From contig NZ_CP102951.1 in NCBI RefSeq assembly GCF_024741815.1, positions 806,001 to 870,000 on the forward strand: a DNA stretch of 64,000 nucleotides. The letters run 5' to 3'. The notes under the pieces were generated by a model. The model saw only the letters and a list, made by a program, of their open reading frames with translations. It was not told the origin of the DNA and did not search any database. The position numbers and the translations under genes are program-made. This DNA is from Pseudomonas sp. LS1212 (GTDB lineage: Bacteria; Pseudomonadota; Gammaproteobacteria; Pseudomonadales; Pseudomonadaceae). This document shows positions 39,507-51,170 of this stretch, piece by piece. Each line of letters opens with the position of its first letter. Position 1 is the first letter of the stretch.

Positions 39507-39815
39507 TCACTTGTAGCGATGGATGTTCGACAGCTGCTTGTTAGGCTGTGGGTTGCGGCGGTAGATCAGCGCCATCTTGCCGATGGTCTGTACCAGCTCC
39601 GCGCGACCGGCCTTGCACAGCTCGGCAGTCGCGGCGGCGCGGTCTTCCCGATCTTCCATGCTGATTTTGATCTTGATCAGCTCGTGATCAGCCAGGGCGC
39701 GTTCGAGTTCGGCGAGAACGCCTTCGGTCAGTCCATTGCCCGCCACAATCAGAACCGGTTTCAGGTCGTGGCCAATGGATTTGTACTGTTTCTTCTGCTC
39801 GTTAGTGAGCGGCAT
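39507..39815 (-). CDS. yhbY: ribosome assembly RNA-binding protein YhbY
   Basis: A 102-aa CRM-domain protein: LTNEQKKQYKSIGHDLKPVL, VAGNGLTEGVLAELERALAD, HELIKIKISMEDRED and a basic tail. The GNGLT loop is the RNA-binding signature. It associates with pre-50S particles. It is divergent from rlmE, the usual arrangement. Confidence 0.95.
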   Translation of the reverse strand: MPLTNEQKKQYKSIGHDLKPVLIVAGNGLTEGVLAELERALADHELIKIKISMEDREDRAAATAELCKAGRAELVQTIGKMALIYRRNPQPNKQLSNIHRYK

Positions 39816-39915
39816 AATCTGACCCTTTGTCTGATTCTGTAAAAATGGCGGCCATTTTACCCGAGGGCCCGTGGATCCGCCCAGTTAATCACGACCCTTA
39901 TCATCGAGGTGCCCA

Positions 39916-40539
39916 GTGGCGCGTTCCAAGACAAGCCTTGGCTGGCTGAAAGAACATTTCAACGATCCTTACGTCAAAAAGGCGCAAAAGGATGGCTATC
40001 GCTCGCGTGCGAGCTACAAATTGCTGGAAATCCAGGAAAAGTATCGCTTGATTCGTCCCGGAATGAGCGTTATCGACCTGGGCGCAGCACCGGGGGGCTG
40101 GTCGCAGGTGACTAGCCGTCTGATCGGCGGTCAGGGCCGCCTGATTGCTTCGGACATCCTGGAAATGGACAGTATTCCGGATGTCGCCTTCATCCAAGGC
40201 GATTTCACCCAGGATGAAGTGCTTGCACAGATCCTCGAGGCGGTAGGTAATTCGCACGTAGACCTTGTGATTTCCGATATGGCCCCCAATATGAGTGGTA
40301 CGCCCGCCGTGGACATACCCAAGGCCATGTTCTTGTGTGAGCTGGCTCTCGATCTGGCGACCAGGGTGCTCAAGCCGGGCGGTGATTTCCTGATCAAGAT
40401 TTTCCAGGGCGAAGGGTTTGACGTATACCTCAAGGACGCTCGTCAGAAATTCGACAAGGTCCAGATGCTCAAACCTGACTCTTCGCGGGACCGTTCCCGC
40501 GAGCAATATCTGTTGGGGCGTGGATTTCGCGGCCAGTAA
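39916..40539 (+). CDS. rlmE: 23S rRNA (uridine-2'-O) methyltransferase RlmE/FtsJ
   Basis: A 207-aa enzyme with a K-D-K-E catalytic tetrad (Lys near 38 in SRASYKLLEI, Asp in ISDMAPNMSG, Lys in DFLIKIFQGEG, Glu in SREQYLLGRGF). The SAM motif is VIDLGAAPGGWSQV. It methylates U2552 of 23S rRNA. It starts with GTG 39916 after a GAGGTG site and precedes ftsH. Confidence 0.97.
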   Translation: MARSKTSLGWLKEHFNDPYVKKAQKDGYRSRASYKLLEIQEKYRLIRPGMSVIDLGAAPGGWSQVTSRLIGGQGRLIASDILEMDSIPDVAFIQGDFTQDEVLAQILEAVGNSHVDLVISDMAPNMSGTPAVDIPKAMFLCELALDLATRVLKPGGDFLIKIFQGEGFDVYLKDARQKFDKVQMLKPDSSRDRSREQYLLGRGFRGQ

Positions 40540-40740
40540 GGCGTCAGGCCGGCGACTTGCAGGGCCGGCGATAGTTTTTTCAATGGCGTGGCCTGCCAGA
40601 CATAAACCAACATCGTGTAGTCTAGGTTTCACAAAGGGTTACAGACGGCGCCTGCATATGTGTAGGTTATGTAGTAAGTTAAGCCGGTGAATATCATGCG
40701 AAGCACGCTGCACGGGTAGCTTGCTTCAGAGGGTAGCGAA

Positions 40741-42657
<1,917 letters not shown>

Positions 42658-42665
42658 GGTTAGAC

Positions 42666-43517
42666 ATGACATCTGAGCAGTACCCAACCCGGTTGCCTTG
42701 CGGCAACCGGGTTCTTGATTTGGCCCATACGCATGTGATGGGCATCCTTAACGCCACGCCTGATTCCTTCTCCGACGGTGGTCGCTTCAGCCAGCTCGAT
42801 GCTGCCTTGCGTCATGCCGAAGGCATGGTTGCAGCCGGCGCCACCCTGATCGATGTCGGCGGTGAGTCGACCCGGCCGGGGGCGCGAGTGGTTTCTCCAC
42901 TCGAAGAGCTGGAGCGTGTTGCGCCGCTGGTCGAGGCGATCCATCGGGAACTCGATGTAATCATTTCGGTCGATACCTCAACGCCTGCGGTCATGCGTGA
43001 GACGGCCCGGCTCGGTGCCGGCCTGATCAATGACGTCCGTTCGCTGCGACGCGATGGCGCGCTGGATGCGGCGGCCGCGACTGGCCTGCCGGTGTGCTTG
43101 ATGCACATGCTTGGCGAGCCCGGTGACATGCAGGACAACCCGCAGTACGACAATGTGACTGCAGCGGTTGCCACCTTCTTGCGCGAGCGTATGGACGCGT
43201 GCGCCAGTGTTGGTATCGAAGCGGACAGGATCATCCTCGATCCCGGGTTCGGCTTCGCCAAGACGCTGGCCCATAACCTAAGCTTGTTCAAGCATATGGA
43301 GGCGCTCCACGGGTTGGGGCGGCCGCTGCTGGTGGGTGTTTCGCGCAAAAGCATGATCGGGCTGGCCCTGGGTCGCCCGGTAGACGAGCGCTTGTATGGC
43401 GGGTTGGCACTTGCGGCCCTGGCAATGACCAAGGGTGCGAAGATTCTTCGCGTTCATGATGTCGCCGAGACGGTCGATGTAGTACGGATGATCACAGCAG
43501 TTGAATCAGCCGAATAA
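42666..43517 (+). CDS. folP: dihydropteroate synthase
   Basis: A 283-aa TIM-barrel enzyme of folate synthesis. It has the pterin/diphosphate motifs MGILNATPDSFSDGG (about 25-39) and DVGGESTRPGA, and later DPGFGFAKT. It is the sulfonamide target. It lies eight bases behind ftsH, the common ftsH-folP-glmM order. The stop is 14 bases before glmM. Confidence 0.97.
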   Translation: MTSEQYPTRLPCGNRVLDLAHTHVMGILNATPDSFSDGGRFSQLDAALRHAEGMVAAGATLIDVGGESTRPGARVVSPLEELERVAPLVEAIHRELDVIISVDTSTPAVMRETARLGAGLINDVRSLRRDGALDAAAATGLPVCLMHMLGEPGDMQDNPQYDNVTAAVATFLRERMDACASVGIEADRIILDPGFGFAKTLAHNLSLFKHMEALHGLGRPLLVGVSRKSMIGLALGRPVDERLYGGLALAALAMTKGAKILRVHDVAETVDVVRMITAVESAE

Positions 43518-43533
43518 GAATGATGGAGCATTT

Positions 43534-44871
43534 ATGAGCAGAAAATATTTTGGTACTGACGGCATTCGCGGTCGTGTCGGCCAATACCCGATTACTCCTG
43601 ATTTCATGCTCAAGCTGGGTTGGGCCGCAGGTATGGCCTTTCGCCGTCTGGGGGCCTGCAAGGTGCTGGTCGGCAAGGACACGCGTATCTCGGGCTATAT
43701 GTTCGAGTCCGCCCTGGAGGCCGGGCTGTCTGCCGCAGGCGCCGACGTCATGCTGCTGGGGCCTATGCCGACACCGGCCATTGCCTACCTGACCCGGACG
43801 TTTCACGCCGAGGCGGGGATCGTCATCAGTGCTTCGCACAATCCTCACGACGACAACGGCATCAAGTTCTTTTCAGGCCAGGGCACCAAGCTGCCGGATG
43901 AAGTCGAGCTGATGATCGAGGAGTTGCTCGATACCCCGATGACCGTGGTCGAGTCGAGCAAGCTCGGCAAGGTCTCGCGCATCAACGACGCAGCTGGCCG
44001 CTACATAGAATTCTGCAAGAGCAGTGTGCCAACCAGTACCGATTTCGCCGGGCTGAAACTGGTTGTCGACTGCGCGCACGGTGCCACCTACAAGGTCGCG
44101 CCGAGCGTATTCCGCGAGCTGGGCGCCGAGGTTACCGTGCTCTCGGCCCAGCCCGATGGCCTGAACATCAACGAAAAATGTGGCTCGACCCACATCGAAG
44201 CCTTGCAGGCTGCTGTTCTGGTAGGTCATGCCGATCTCGGGATCGCCTTTGATGGTGACGGAGATCGTGTACTCATGGTCGATCACACCGGCGCCATCGT
44301 CGATGGCGATGAGCTGCTGTTCATCATTGCTCGCGACCTGCACGAGCGCGGCAAGCTGCAAGGTGGGGTGGTCGGTACGCTGATGAGTAACCTGGGCCTG
44401 GAACTGGCCCTGGAAGAGTTGTCGATCCCCTTCGTGCGGGCCAAGGTCGGTGACCGCTACGTGATCGCCGAGCTGCTCGAGCGCGATTGGCAGGTCGGCG
44501 GCGAGAACTCAGGGCATATTCTCTGTCTGCAGAACACCACCACCGGTGATGCGATCATCGCTGCGCTGCAAGTCTTGCTGGCGATCAAGCGTCGCGGCGA
44601 GACATTGGCCCAGGCTCGTCATGGCTTGCGCAAGTGTCCGCAGGTGCTGATCAACGTTCGCTTCGGCGGCGGGGTCGACCCGGTCGAGCATCCGGCGGTC
44701 AAGGAAGCTTGCGAGCGCGTGACCGCAGCGATGGCGGGCCGTGGCCGGGTGCTGCTGCGCAAGTCCGGAACAGAGCCGCTGGTGCGTGTCATGGTCGAAG
44801 GTGACGATGAAAGCGTGGTCCGTGGCCATGCCGAAGCACTGGCAAAACTGGTAAGTGAAGTTTGCGCCTGA
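43534..44871 (+). CDS. glmM: phosphoglucosamine mutase
   Basis: A 445-aa enzyme. The phosphoserine loop is VISASHNPHDDNG at about 98-110, the metal loop is FDGDGDR at about 241-247, and the sugar-binding loop is GGENSGH at about 325. It makes glucosamine-1-P for peptidoglycan and LPS. The start ATG 43534 has a GGAG site; the open frame reaches into folP but is not used. Confidence 0.97.
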   Translation: MSRKYFGTDGIRGRVGQYPITPDFMLKLGWAAGMAFRRLGACKVLVGKDTRISGYMFESALEAGLSAAGADVMLLGPMPTPAIAYLTRTFHAEAGIVISASHNPHDDNGIKFFSGQGTKLPDEVELMIEELLDTPMTVVESSKLGKVSRINDAAGRYIEFCKSSVPTSTDFAGLKLVVDCAHGATYKVAPSVFRELGAEVTVLSAQPDGLNINEKCGSTHIEALQAAVLVGHADLGIAFDGDGDRVLMVDHTGAIVDGDELLFIIARDLHERGKLQGGVVGTLMSNLGLELALEELSIPFVRAKVGDRYVIAELLERDWQVGGENSGHILCLQNTTTGDAIIAALQVLLAIKRRGETLAQARHGLRKCPQVLINVRFGGGVDPVEHPAVKEACERVTAAMAGRGRVLLRKSGTEPLVRVMVEGDDESVVRGHAEALAKLVSEVCA

Positions 44872-44937
44872 TTTTGGCTTGCCAGCGTTGATTTGGTTGG
44901 GTAACATCTGCGCCCACTTTGACCGACGAGGTACAGC

Positions 44938-45693
44938 ATGCGTCGCCCTATGGTAGCTGGTAACTGGAAAATGCACGGTACCCGCGCCAGCGTCGCTGAG
45001 CTGATCGAGGGCCTACGTAATCTGGCCCTCCCTGGCGGTGTTGATGTTGCGGTATTTCCGCCTGGCTTGTTTATCAATCAAGTGATTGAAGGCTTGCAAG
45101 GCAAGGCGATCACCGTCGGAGCCCAGAACTCCGCGGTTGAGCCGATGCAGGGCGCCCTGACAGGTGAGATTGCACCGAGTCAGTTGGTCGATGCAGGGTG
45201 TGGATTGGTTTTGGTCGGGCATTCCGAGCGGCGTCAGTTGATTGGCGAAAGCGACGAAGTGCTCAACCGCAAGTTTGCAGCAGCCCAGGCTTGTGGCTTG
45301 AAGCCGGTGTTGTGCATAGGGGAAACCCTGGAGCAACGCGAGGCAGGCAAGACTCTTGAGGTTGTCGGGCGTCAGCTTGGCAGTATCATGGAGGAGCTGG
45401 GGGTAGAGGCGTTCGTCAATGCGGTGATTGCTTATGAGCCAGTATGGGCCATCGGCACCGGACTGACGGCCACGCCGCAGCAAGCTCAGGATGTACACGC
45501 TGCCATTCGTGCGCAGCTGGCAGCAGAGAACGCAGAGGTCGCCAGGAATGTGCGGCTTCTATACGGCGGCAGCGTGAAGGCGGCCAATGCGGCTGAGCTG
45601 TTCGGCATGCCGGATATCGATGGGGGGCTCATTGGTGGAGCTTCCCTGAATGCAGATGAATTCGGTGCGATCTGTCGCGCCGCGGGAAACTGA
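44938..45693 (+). CDS. tpiA: triosephosphate isomerase
   Basis: A 251-aa TIM barrel. The active-site Lys is in NWKMHGT (about 11), His in LVGHSERRQ (about 96), Glu in AYEPVWAIGTG (about 168), and the phosphate loop is LLYGGSVKAAN. It interconverts DHAP and GAP. It begins 66 bp after glmM and abuts secG. Confidence 0.97.
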   Translation: MRRPMVAGNWKMHGTRASVAELIEGLRNLALPGGVDVAVFPPGLFINQVIEGLQGKAITVGAQNSAVEPMQGALTGEIAPSQLVDAGCGLVLVGHSERRQLIGESDEVLNRKFAAAQACGLKPVLCIGETLEQREAGKTLEVVGRQLGSIMEELGVEAFVNAVIAYEPVWAIGTGLTATPQQAQDVHAAIRAQLAAENAEVARNVRLLYGGSVKAANAAELFGMPDIDGGLIGGASLNADEFGAICRAAGN

Positions 45694-45697
45694 AAAA

Positions 45698-46081
45698 ATG
45701 CTGGAAACAGTCGTAGTCGTTTTTCATCTGCTGGGTGCGCTGGGCGTAGTAGCTCTGGTTTTGCTGCAGCAGGGTAAAGGTGCGGACGCTGGCGCGTCTT
45801 TCGGAGCAGGTGCATCAAATACTGTGTTCGGAAGCCAAGGTTCCTCTACCTTTCTTAGTAAGTTTACTGCTATACTTGCCGCCAGTTTCTTCATAACCAG
45901 CTTAGGGTTAGGTTACTTTGCTAAAGAGAAGGCTCACGAGCTGACTCAGGTGGGTTTACCAGATCCGGCAGTGTTGGAAGTACCGAAGCAAAAACCGGCA
46001 GCAGACGATGTGCCGGTGCTCGAAGGGCAAAAGACCGAAGTGAACACCACTGACGTCCCAGGGGCCCAAGAGCAAAAGTGA
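45698..46081 (+). CDS. secG: Sec translocase subunit SecG
   Basis: A 127-aa protein with two membrane segments (VVVVFHLLGALGVVALVLLQ and FTAILAASFFITSLGLGYFA) around a cytoplasmic Gly-rich loop (KGADAGASFGAGASNTVFGS). The C-terminal Pro/Val/Lys-rich tail is variable. It assists SecYE during preprotein transport. It starts four bases after the tpiA stop. Confidence 0.95.
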   Translation: MLETVVVVFHLLGALGVVALVLLQQGKGADAGASFGAGASNTVFGSQGSSTFLSKFTAILAASFFITSLGLGYFAKEKAHELTQVGLPDPAVLEVPKQKPAADDVPVLEGQKTEVNTTDVPGAQEQK

Positions 46082-46117
46082 TCCTCTGAGGAGGGCCACT
46101 GTTTCAAACGTAGTATT

Positions 46118-46203
46118 GCCGAGGTGGTGGAATTGGTAGACACGCAACCTTGAGGTGGTTGTGCCCATAGGGTGTAGGGGTTCGAGTCCCCTTCTCGGTA
46201 CCA
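46118..46203 (+). tRNA. tRNA-Leu(GAG)
   Basis: An 86-nt class II tRNA with a long variable arm. The acceptor is GCCGAGG, the anticodon loop TTGAGGT gives anticodon GAG, the T arm is GGGGTTCGAGTCCCC, and CCA is encoded. It lies between secG and the initiator tRNA, as in other gammaproteobacteria. Confidence 0.97.
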
Positions 46204-46214
46204 ATTAACAAGAT

Positions 46215-46232
46215 AGCCCGCTGTTGCGGGCT
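46215..46232 (+). terminator. terminator after tRNA-Leu
   Basis: AGCCCGC-TGTT-GCGGGCT followed by TTCTT, 12 bases past the tRNA. Confidence 0.8.
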
Positions 46233-46298
46233 TTCTTGTAGGTGGAGGTTAGATTGACCCTGAGAGGGATCGGTCGTATACTTCCGCCCCAGCTTTGT

Positions 46299-46375
<77 letters not shown>

Positions 46376-46385
46376 GTTTTAGCGG

Positions 46386-46407
46386 AGCCCCTTCTCAGGG
46401 GCTTTTT
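46386..46407 (+). terminator. terminator after tRNA-fMet
   Basis: AGCCCCT-TCTC-AGGGGCT followed by TTTT, ten bases past the tRNA. The rimP message must either read through or start downstream. Confidence 0.85.
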
Positions 46408-46516
46408 GTTAGCTGGACACTTTATAGCGCCGCTTTCGACGGCGTTTCAGGGATGGGCGCTTCGCCCATTTTTTTTTATTTACACAGCATGCAAAAACAT
46501 GCACGAGGGGGTTCAG

Positions 46517-46975
46517 GTGTCGAGCAAGCTAGAACAGTTGCAGGCCTTGTTGGCCCCGGTGGTCGTGGCCCTTGGCTATGAATGCTGGGGTATTGAGTTT
46601 TCAGCTCAAGGTCGCCATTCACTATTGCGTATTTATATCGATAAAGAAGGCGGTGTGCTGGTGGATGACTGCGCCATCGTCAGCCGTCAGATCAGCGGTG
46701 TTCTGGATGTTGAAGATCCGATCTCCGTTGAATACACCCTCGAAGTTTCCTCTCCTGGCATGGAACGTCCGCTGTTCACGCTTGAACAGTTTGCCAAGTA
46801 TGCCGGCGAACAAGTGAAAATAAAGCTGCGCTCGCCCTTCGAAGGTCGACGTAACTTTCAGGGCCTTCTCCGCGGGGTGGAGGAGCAGGATGTCGTGGTG
46901 CAGGTTGAAGACCACGAGTTCCTGTTGCCGATCGATATGATCGACAAGGCCAACATAATTCCCAGTTTTGACTGA
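46517..46975 (+). CDS. rimP: ribosome maturation factor RimP
   Basis: A 152-aa protein: LLAPVVVALGYECWGIEFS, LRIYIDKEGGVLVDDCAIVS, the EVSSPGMERPL block and a C-terminal SH3-like domain. It helps assemble the 30S subunit. The GTG start 46517 lies behind a GAGGGGG site. The longer open frame starting at 46406 runs over the tRNA terminator and is not coding. It heads the rimP-nusA-infB operon. Confidence 0.95.
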   Translation: MSSKLEQLQALLAPVVVALGYECWGIEFSAQGRHSLLRIYIDKEGGVLVDDCAIVSRQISGVLDVEDPISVEYTLEVSSPGMERPLFTLEQFAKYAGEQVKIKLRSPFEGRRNFQGLLRGVEEQDVVVQVEDHEFLLPIDMIDKANIIPSFD

Positions 46976-47034
46976 GACGTGCCAGATACTGCGGATCCCG
47001 CGGATCCAATGGCTTGCGAAAGGCGAGGCGTACG

Positions 47035-48516
47035 ATGAGCAAAGAAGTACTGCTGGTTGTTGAGTCGGTATCCAACGAAAAGGGTGTACCGGCGAGCGTG
47101 ATTTTTGAAGCGCTGGAAGTGGCCCTGGCCACAGCGACCAAAAAGCGTTTTGAAGATGAAGTCGACTTGCGTGTGGAGATCAATCGCCACACTGGTAACT
47201 ACGAAACCTTCCGTCGCTGGGCTGTGGTCGAAGATGAAGATCTGGACGACCCGGCCATCGAATTGGCGGTTGACCAGGCCCAGGAGAAACAACCTGGCGC
47301 AGTGGCCGGTGATGTGGTCGAAGTCAAGATCGACTCCATCGAGTTTGGTCGCATCGCTGCACAGACCGCCAAGCAGGTCATCGTGCAGAAGGTCCGCGAA
47401 GCGGAACGCGCTCAAGTGGTCGACGCCTATCGCGAGCGCCTGGGTGAAATTATTTCCGGCACGGTGAAAAAGGTTACGCGTGACAATGTCATCGTTGACC
47501 TGGGCAACAATGCCGAAGCCCTGCTGGCGCGTGAAGATATTATTTCTCGCGAAACTTTCCGGGTTGGCGTGCGTGTTCGTGCGCTGCTCAAGGAAATCCG
47601 CACCGAGAACCGCGGACCTCAGCTGATTCTGTCGCGTACTGCGCCAGAAATGCTGATCGAACTGTTCCGCATCGAAGTGCCGGAAATTGCTGAAGGTCTG
47701 ATCGAAGTGATGGCGGCATCCCGTGACCCGGGTTCGCGCGCCAAGATCGCTGTTCGCTCCAAGGACAAGCGCATCGACCCACAGGGTGCCTGCATCGGTA
47801 TGCGCGGTTCGCGCGTCCAGGCAGTGTCCGGTGAGTTGGGTGGCGAGCGTGTGGATATCGTCCTGTGGGACGACAACCCTGCGCAGTTCGTGATCAACGC
47901 CATGTCTCCAGCTGAAGTGGCGGCAATCATCGTTGATGAAGATGCCCATGCAATGGACATCGCCGTCGGCGCGGACAATCTGGCCCAGGCTATTGGTCGC
48001 GGCGGTCAGAACGTACGTCTGGCCAGCCAGTTGACCGGCTGGACCCTGAACGTGATGACCGAATCGGACATCCAGGCCAAGCAGCAAGCTGAAACCGGCG
48101 ACATCCTGCGCAACTTCATCGACGAGCTGGAAGTCGACGAAGAGCTTGCGCAGGTGTTGGTCGACGAAGGCTTCACCAGCCTGGAAGAGATTGCCTACGT
48201 ACCGTTGGAAGAAATGCTCAACATCGAGGGCTTTGACGAAGAAATCGTCAACGAGCTTCGCGCTCGTGCCAAGGATCGCTTGTTGACTAAAGCCATCGCT
48301 ACTGAGGAAAAGCTGGCAGACGCCCATCCAGCCGAAGACCTGCTCTCGCTTGAGGGTATGGACAAGGATTTGGCGATGGAACTGGCGGTGCGCGGCGTAA
48401 TTACCCGCGAAGACCTGGCCGAGCAGTCTATTGACGATCTGCTCGACATCGACGGCATTGACGATGATCGTGCCGGCAAGTTGATCATGGCCGCCCGAGC
48501 CCACTGGTTCGAGTAA
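47035..48516 (+). CDS. nusA: transcription termination/antitermination factor NusA
   Basis: A 493-aa protein with an N-terminal RNAP-binding domain, an S1 domain (GTVKKVTRDNVIVDLGNNAE at about 140), two KH domains (GACIGMRGSRVQAV; AIGRGGQNVRLASQLTGW) and two C-terminal acidic repeats (about 365 onward). It controls pausing, termination and antitermination. Start ATG 47035; the operon position between rimP and infB is universal. Confidence 0.97.
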   Translation: MSKEVLLVVESVSNEKGVPASVIFEALEVALATATKKRFEDEVDLRVEINRHTGNYETFRRWAVVEDEDLDDPAIELAVDQAQEKQPGAVAGDVVEVKIDSIEFGRIAAQTAKQVIVQKVREAERAQVVDAYRERLGEIISGTVKKVTRDNVIVDLGNNAEALLAREDIISRETFRVGVRVRALLKEIRTENRGPQLILSRTAPEMLIELFRIEVPEIAEGLIEVMAASRDPGSRAKIAVRSKDKRIDPQGACIGMRGSRVQAVSGELGGERVDIVLWDDNPAQFVINAMSPAEVAAIIVDEDAHAMDIAVGADNLAQAIGRGGQNVRLASQLTGWTLNVMTESDIQAKQQAETGDILRNFIDELEVDEELAQVLVDEGFTSLEEIAYVPLEEMLNIEGFDEEIVNELRARAKDRLLTKAIATEEKLADAHPAEDLLSLEGMDKDLAMELAVRGVITREDLAEQSIDDLLDIDGIDDDRAGKLIMAARAHWFE

Positions 48517-48543
48517 GTAGGCGCGGCCTGAGGAGAGAAGTGC

Positions 48544-51048
48544 ATGACGCAAGTCACGGTGAAAGAATTGGCCAAAGAGGTCGCCGCACCGGTAGAGCGC
48601 CTGTTGCAGCAGATGCGTGAGGCAGGTCTGCCGCACACCGACGCCGGACAAGTTGTGACCGACAATGAGAAGCAGGCTCTGCTGGCTCATTTGAAAAGCA
48701 GCCACAAGGCTAAAGTGGAAGAACCGCGCAAGATCACTTTGCAGCGCAAGACCACTAGCACCCTGCGTGTTGCTGGCAGCAAAAGCATCAGCGTAGAAGT
48801 ACGCAAGAAGAAAGTATTCGTTCAGCGCAGCCCGGAAGAAATCCAGGCTGAGCAGAAGCGCGAGCTCGAAGAGCGCCGTGCAGCAGAGAATGCAGCCCGT
48901 CAAAAGGCCGAAGAAGAAGCCCGCGTGCGCGCCGAAGAAGAGGCACGTCGCCAGCCTTCGACGCCTGCACCGGCACCGGCCGCGGCCGCGGCTCCAGCAC
49001 CGGCTCCGGCCGTTGCCGCGCCTGTGGTCGACATTGCGCCGGCTCCGGTTGCCGATCGCAAGAAAGACGAGCCACGTCGCCCGGACAAACCGCGCAACGA
49101 AGACGCCCGTCGTGATGGCGATCGCAAGAACGCCCCGCACCGTGCTTCGGTCAAGGAAAAAGAGAAGGTTCCGGCCCCTCGTTCGGCTCCGCGTACCACC
49201 GACGAAGAAAGCGATGGCTTCCGTCGTGGCGGCCGTGGCAAGTCCAAGCTGAAAAAACGTAACGCCCACGGTTTCCAGAGCCCGACCGGCCCAGTGGTTC
49301 GTGACGTACAGATCGGCGAGACCATCACTGTCGGCGATTTGGCCGCGCAGATGTCGGTCAAGGCTGCCGAAGTCATCAAGTTCATGTTCAAGCTGGGTAC
49401 TCCGGCCACCATCAACCAGGTACTGGATCAGGAAACTGCCCAACTGGTTGCTGAAGAGCTGGGCCACAAAGTGACCCTGGTCAGCGACACGGCCCTGGAA
49501 GATTCCCTGGCCGAGTCCCTGAAGTTCGAAGGCGAGGCTGTTGCCCGTGCGCCGGTCGTGACCGTAATGGGCCACGTTGACCACGGCAAGACCTCTCTGC
49601 TCGACTACATCCGTCGTGCCAAGGTAGCGGCTGGCGAAGCCGGCGGCATTACCCAGCACATCGGTGCGTACCACGTTGAAACCGACCGTGGCATGGTGAC
49701 GTTCCTCGATACCCCGGGCCACGCGGCGTTTACCGCGATGCGTGCCCGTGGTGCCAAGGCGACCGACATCGTGATCCTGGTGGTTGCAGCGGACGACGGC
49801 GTGATGCCGCAGACCGTTGAAGCCGTTCAGCACGCTCAGGCCGCCGGTGTTCCGCTGGTCGTGGCAGTGAACAAGATCGACAAGCCGGGCGCCGATCTCG
49901 ATCGCATCCGCAGCGAACTGTCGGTTCACGGCGTGACCTCCGAAGAGTGGGGTGGCGACACTCCATTCGTGCCGGTCTCGGCGAAGATGGGTACCGGTGT
50001 CGACGAACTGCTCGAAGCCGTCCTGTTGCAGGCTGAAGTTCTCGAACTGACCGCCACGCCGTCGGCTCCTGGCCGCGGTGTCGTTGTCGAATCGCGCCTG
50101 GACAAGGGTCGTGGCCCGGTTGCCACCGTGCTGGTTCAGGACGGTACCCTGCGCCAGGGCGACATGGTACTGGTCGGTTCGAACTATGGCCGCGTTCGCG
50201 CCATGCTCGACGAAAACGGCAAGACCATCAAGGAAGCAGGTCCGGCCATTCCGGTCGAGATCCTGGGCCTGGACGGTACGCCGGACGCTGGCGACGAGAT
50301 GAGCGTGGTTGCCGACGAGAAGAAAGCCCGTGAAGTGGCTCTGTTCCGTCAAGGCAAGTTCCGCGAAGTCAAGCTGGCCCGCGCTCACGCCGGCAAGCTG
50401 GAAAACATCTTCGAGAGCATGGGTCAGGAAGAGAAGAAGACGCTCAACATCGTCCTCAAATCCGACGTCCGTGGCTCGCTGGAAGCTCTGCAGGGCGCTC
50501 TGAACGGCCTGGGCAACGAGGAAGTGCAAGTGCGCGTAGTGGGCGGCGGCGTCGGTGGTATCACCGAAAGCGACGCCAACCTGGCACTGGCCTCCAATGC
50601 AGTACTGTTCGGCTTCAACGTGCGTGCCGATGCCGGCGCGCGCAAGATCGTCGAGCAGGAAGGTCTGGATATGCGTTACTACAACGTGATCTACGACATC
50701 ATTGAAGACGTCAAGAAAGCCCTGACCGGTATGCTCGGCAGCGACGTTCGCGAGAACATCCTGGGCATCGCCGAAGTGCGTGACGTGTTCCGTTCGCCGA
50801 AATTCGGTGCGATTGCCGGTTGCATGGTTATCGAAGGTGTCGTGCACCGTAACCGTCCAATCCGTGTACTGCGTGAAGACATCGTTATCTTCGAAGGCGA
50901 GCTGGAATCCCTGCGCCGCTTCAAGGATGACGCTTCCGAAGTACGTGCCGGCATGGAGTGCGGTATCGGCGTGAAGAGCTACAACGACGTCAAGGTCGGC
51001 GACAAGATCGAAGTCTTCGAGAAAGTCCAAGTGGCTCGTACGCTCTGA
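48544..51048 (+). CDS. infB: translation initiation factor IF-2
   Basis: An 834-aa GTPase. The N-terminal IF2N domain (VTVKELAKEVAAPVERLLQQ) is followed by a long charged Ala/Pro/Arg-rich linker. The G domain begins at about 335, with G1 GHVDHGKT, G3 DTPGHAAF and G4 NKID. Domains II-IV bind initiator tRNA at the C terminus. It starts 27 bp after nusA with a GAGGAG site. A GC hairpin (51108-51143) separates it from rbfA but lacks a T-run. Confidence 0.98.
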   Translation: MTQVTVKELAKEVAAPVERLLQQMREAGLPHTDAGQVVTDNEKQALLAHLKSSHKAKVEEPRKITLQRKTTSTLRVAGSKSISVEVRKKKVFVQRSPEEIQAEQKRELEERRAAENAARQKAEEEARVRAEEEARRQPSTPAPAPAAAAAPAPAPAVAAPVVDIAPAPVADRKKDEPRRPDKPRNEDARRDGDRKNAPHRASVKEKEKVPAPRSAPRTTDEESDGFRRGGRGKSKLKKRNAHGFQSPTGPVVRDVQIGETITVGDLAAQMSVKAAEVIKFMFKLGTPATINQVLDQETAQLVAEELGHKVTLVSDTALEDSLAESLKFEGEAVARAPVVTVMGHVDHGKTSLLDYIRRAKVAAGEAGGITQHIGAYHVETDRGMVTFLDTPGHAAFTAMRARGAKATDIVILVVAADDGVMPQTVEAVQHAQAAGVPLVVAVNKIDKPGADLDRIRSELSVHGVTSEEWGGDTPFVPVSAKMGTGVDELLEAVLLQAEVLELTATPSAPGRGVVVESRLDKGRGPVATVLVQDGTLRQGDMVLVGSNYGRVRAMLDENGKTIKEAGPAIPVEILGLDGTPDAGDEMSVVADEKKAREVALFRQGKFREVKLARAHAGKLENIFESMGQEEKKTLNIVLKSDVRGSLEALQGALNGLGNEEVQVRVVGGGVGGITESDANLALASNAVLFGFNVRADAGARKIVEQEGLDMRYYNVIYDIIEDVKKALTGMLGSDVRENILGIAEVRDVFRSPKFGAIAGCMVIEGVVHRNRPIRVLREDIVIFEGELESLRRFKDDASEVRAGMECGIGVKSYNDVKVGDKIEVFEKVQVARTL

Positions 51049-51170
51049 TTTGCGAGCTCGAGGAACCTGGTGGAATGCATATCGGCACTCCAGTGCGGTT
51101 CTAAACGCAACGCCCGGTCCGGCTTCCAGCCTGGCCGGGCGTTTGCCGCTTCTAGTTACAGGTAATAAAC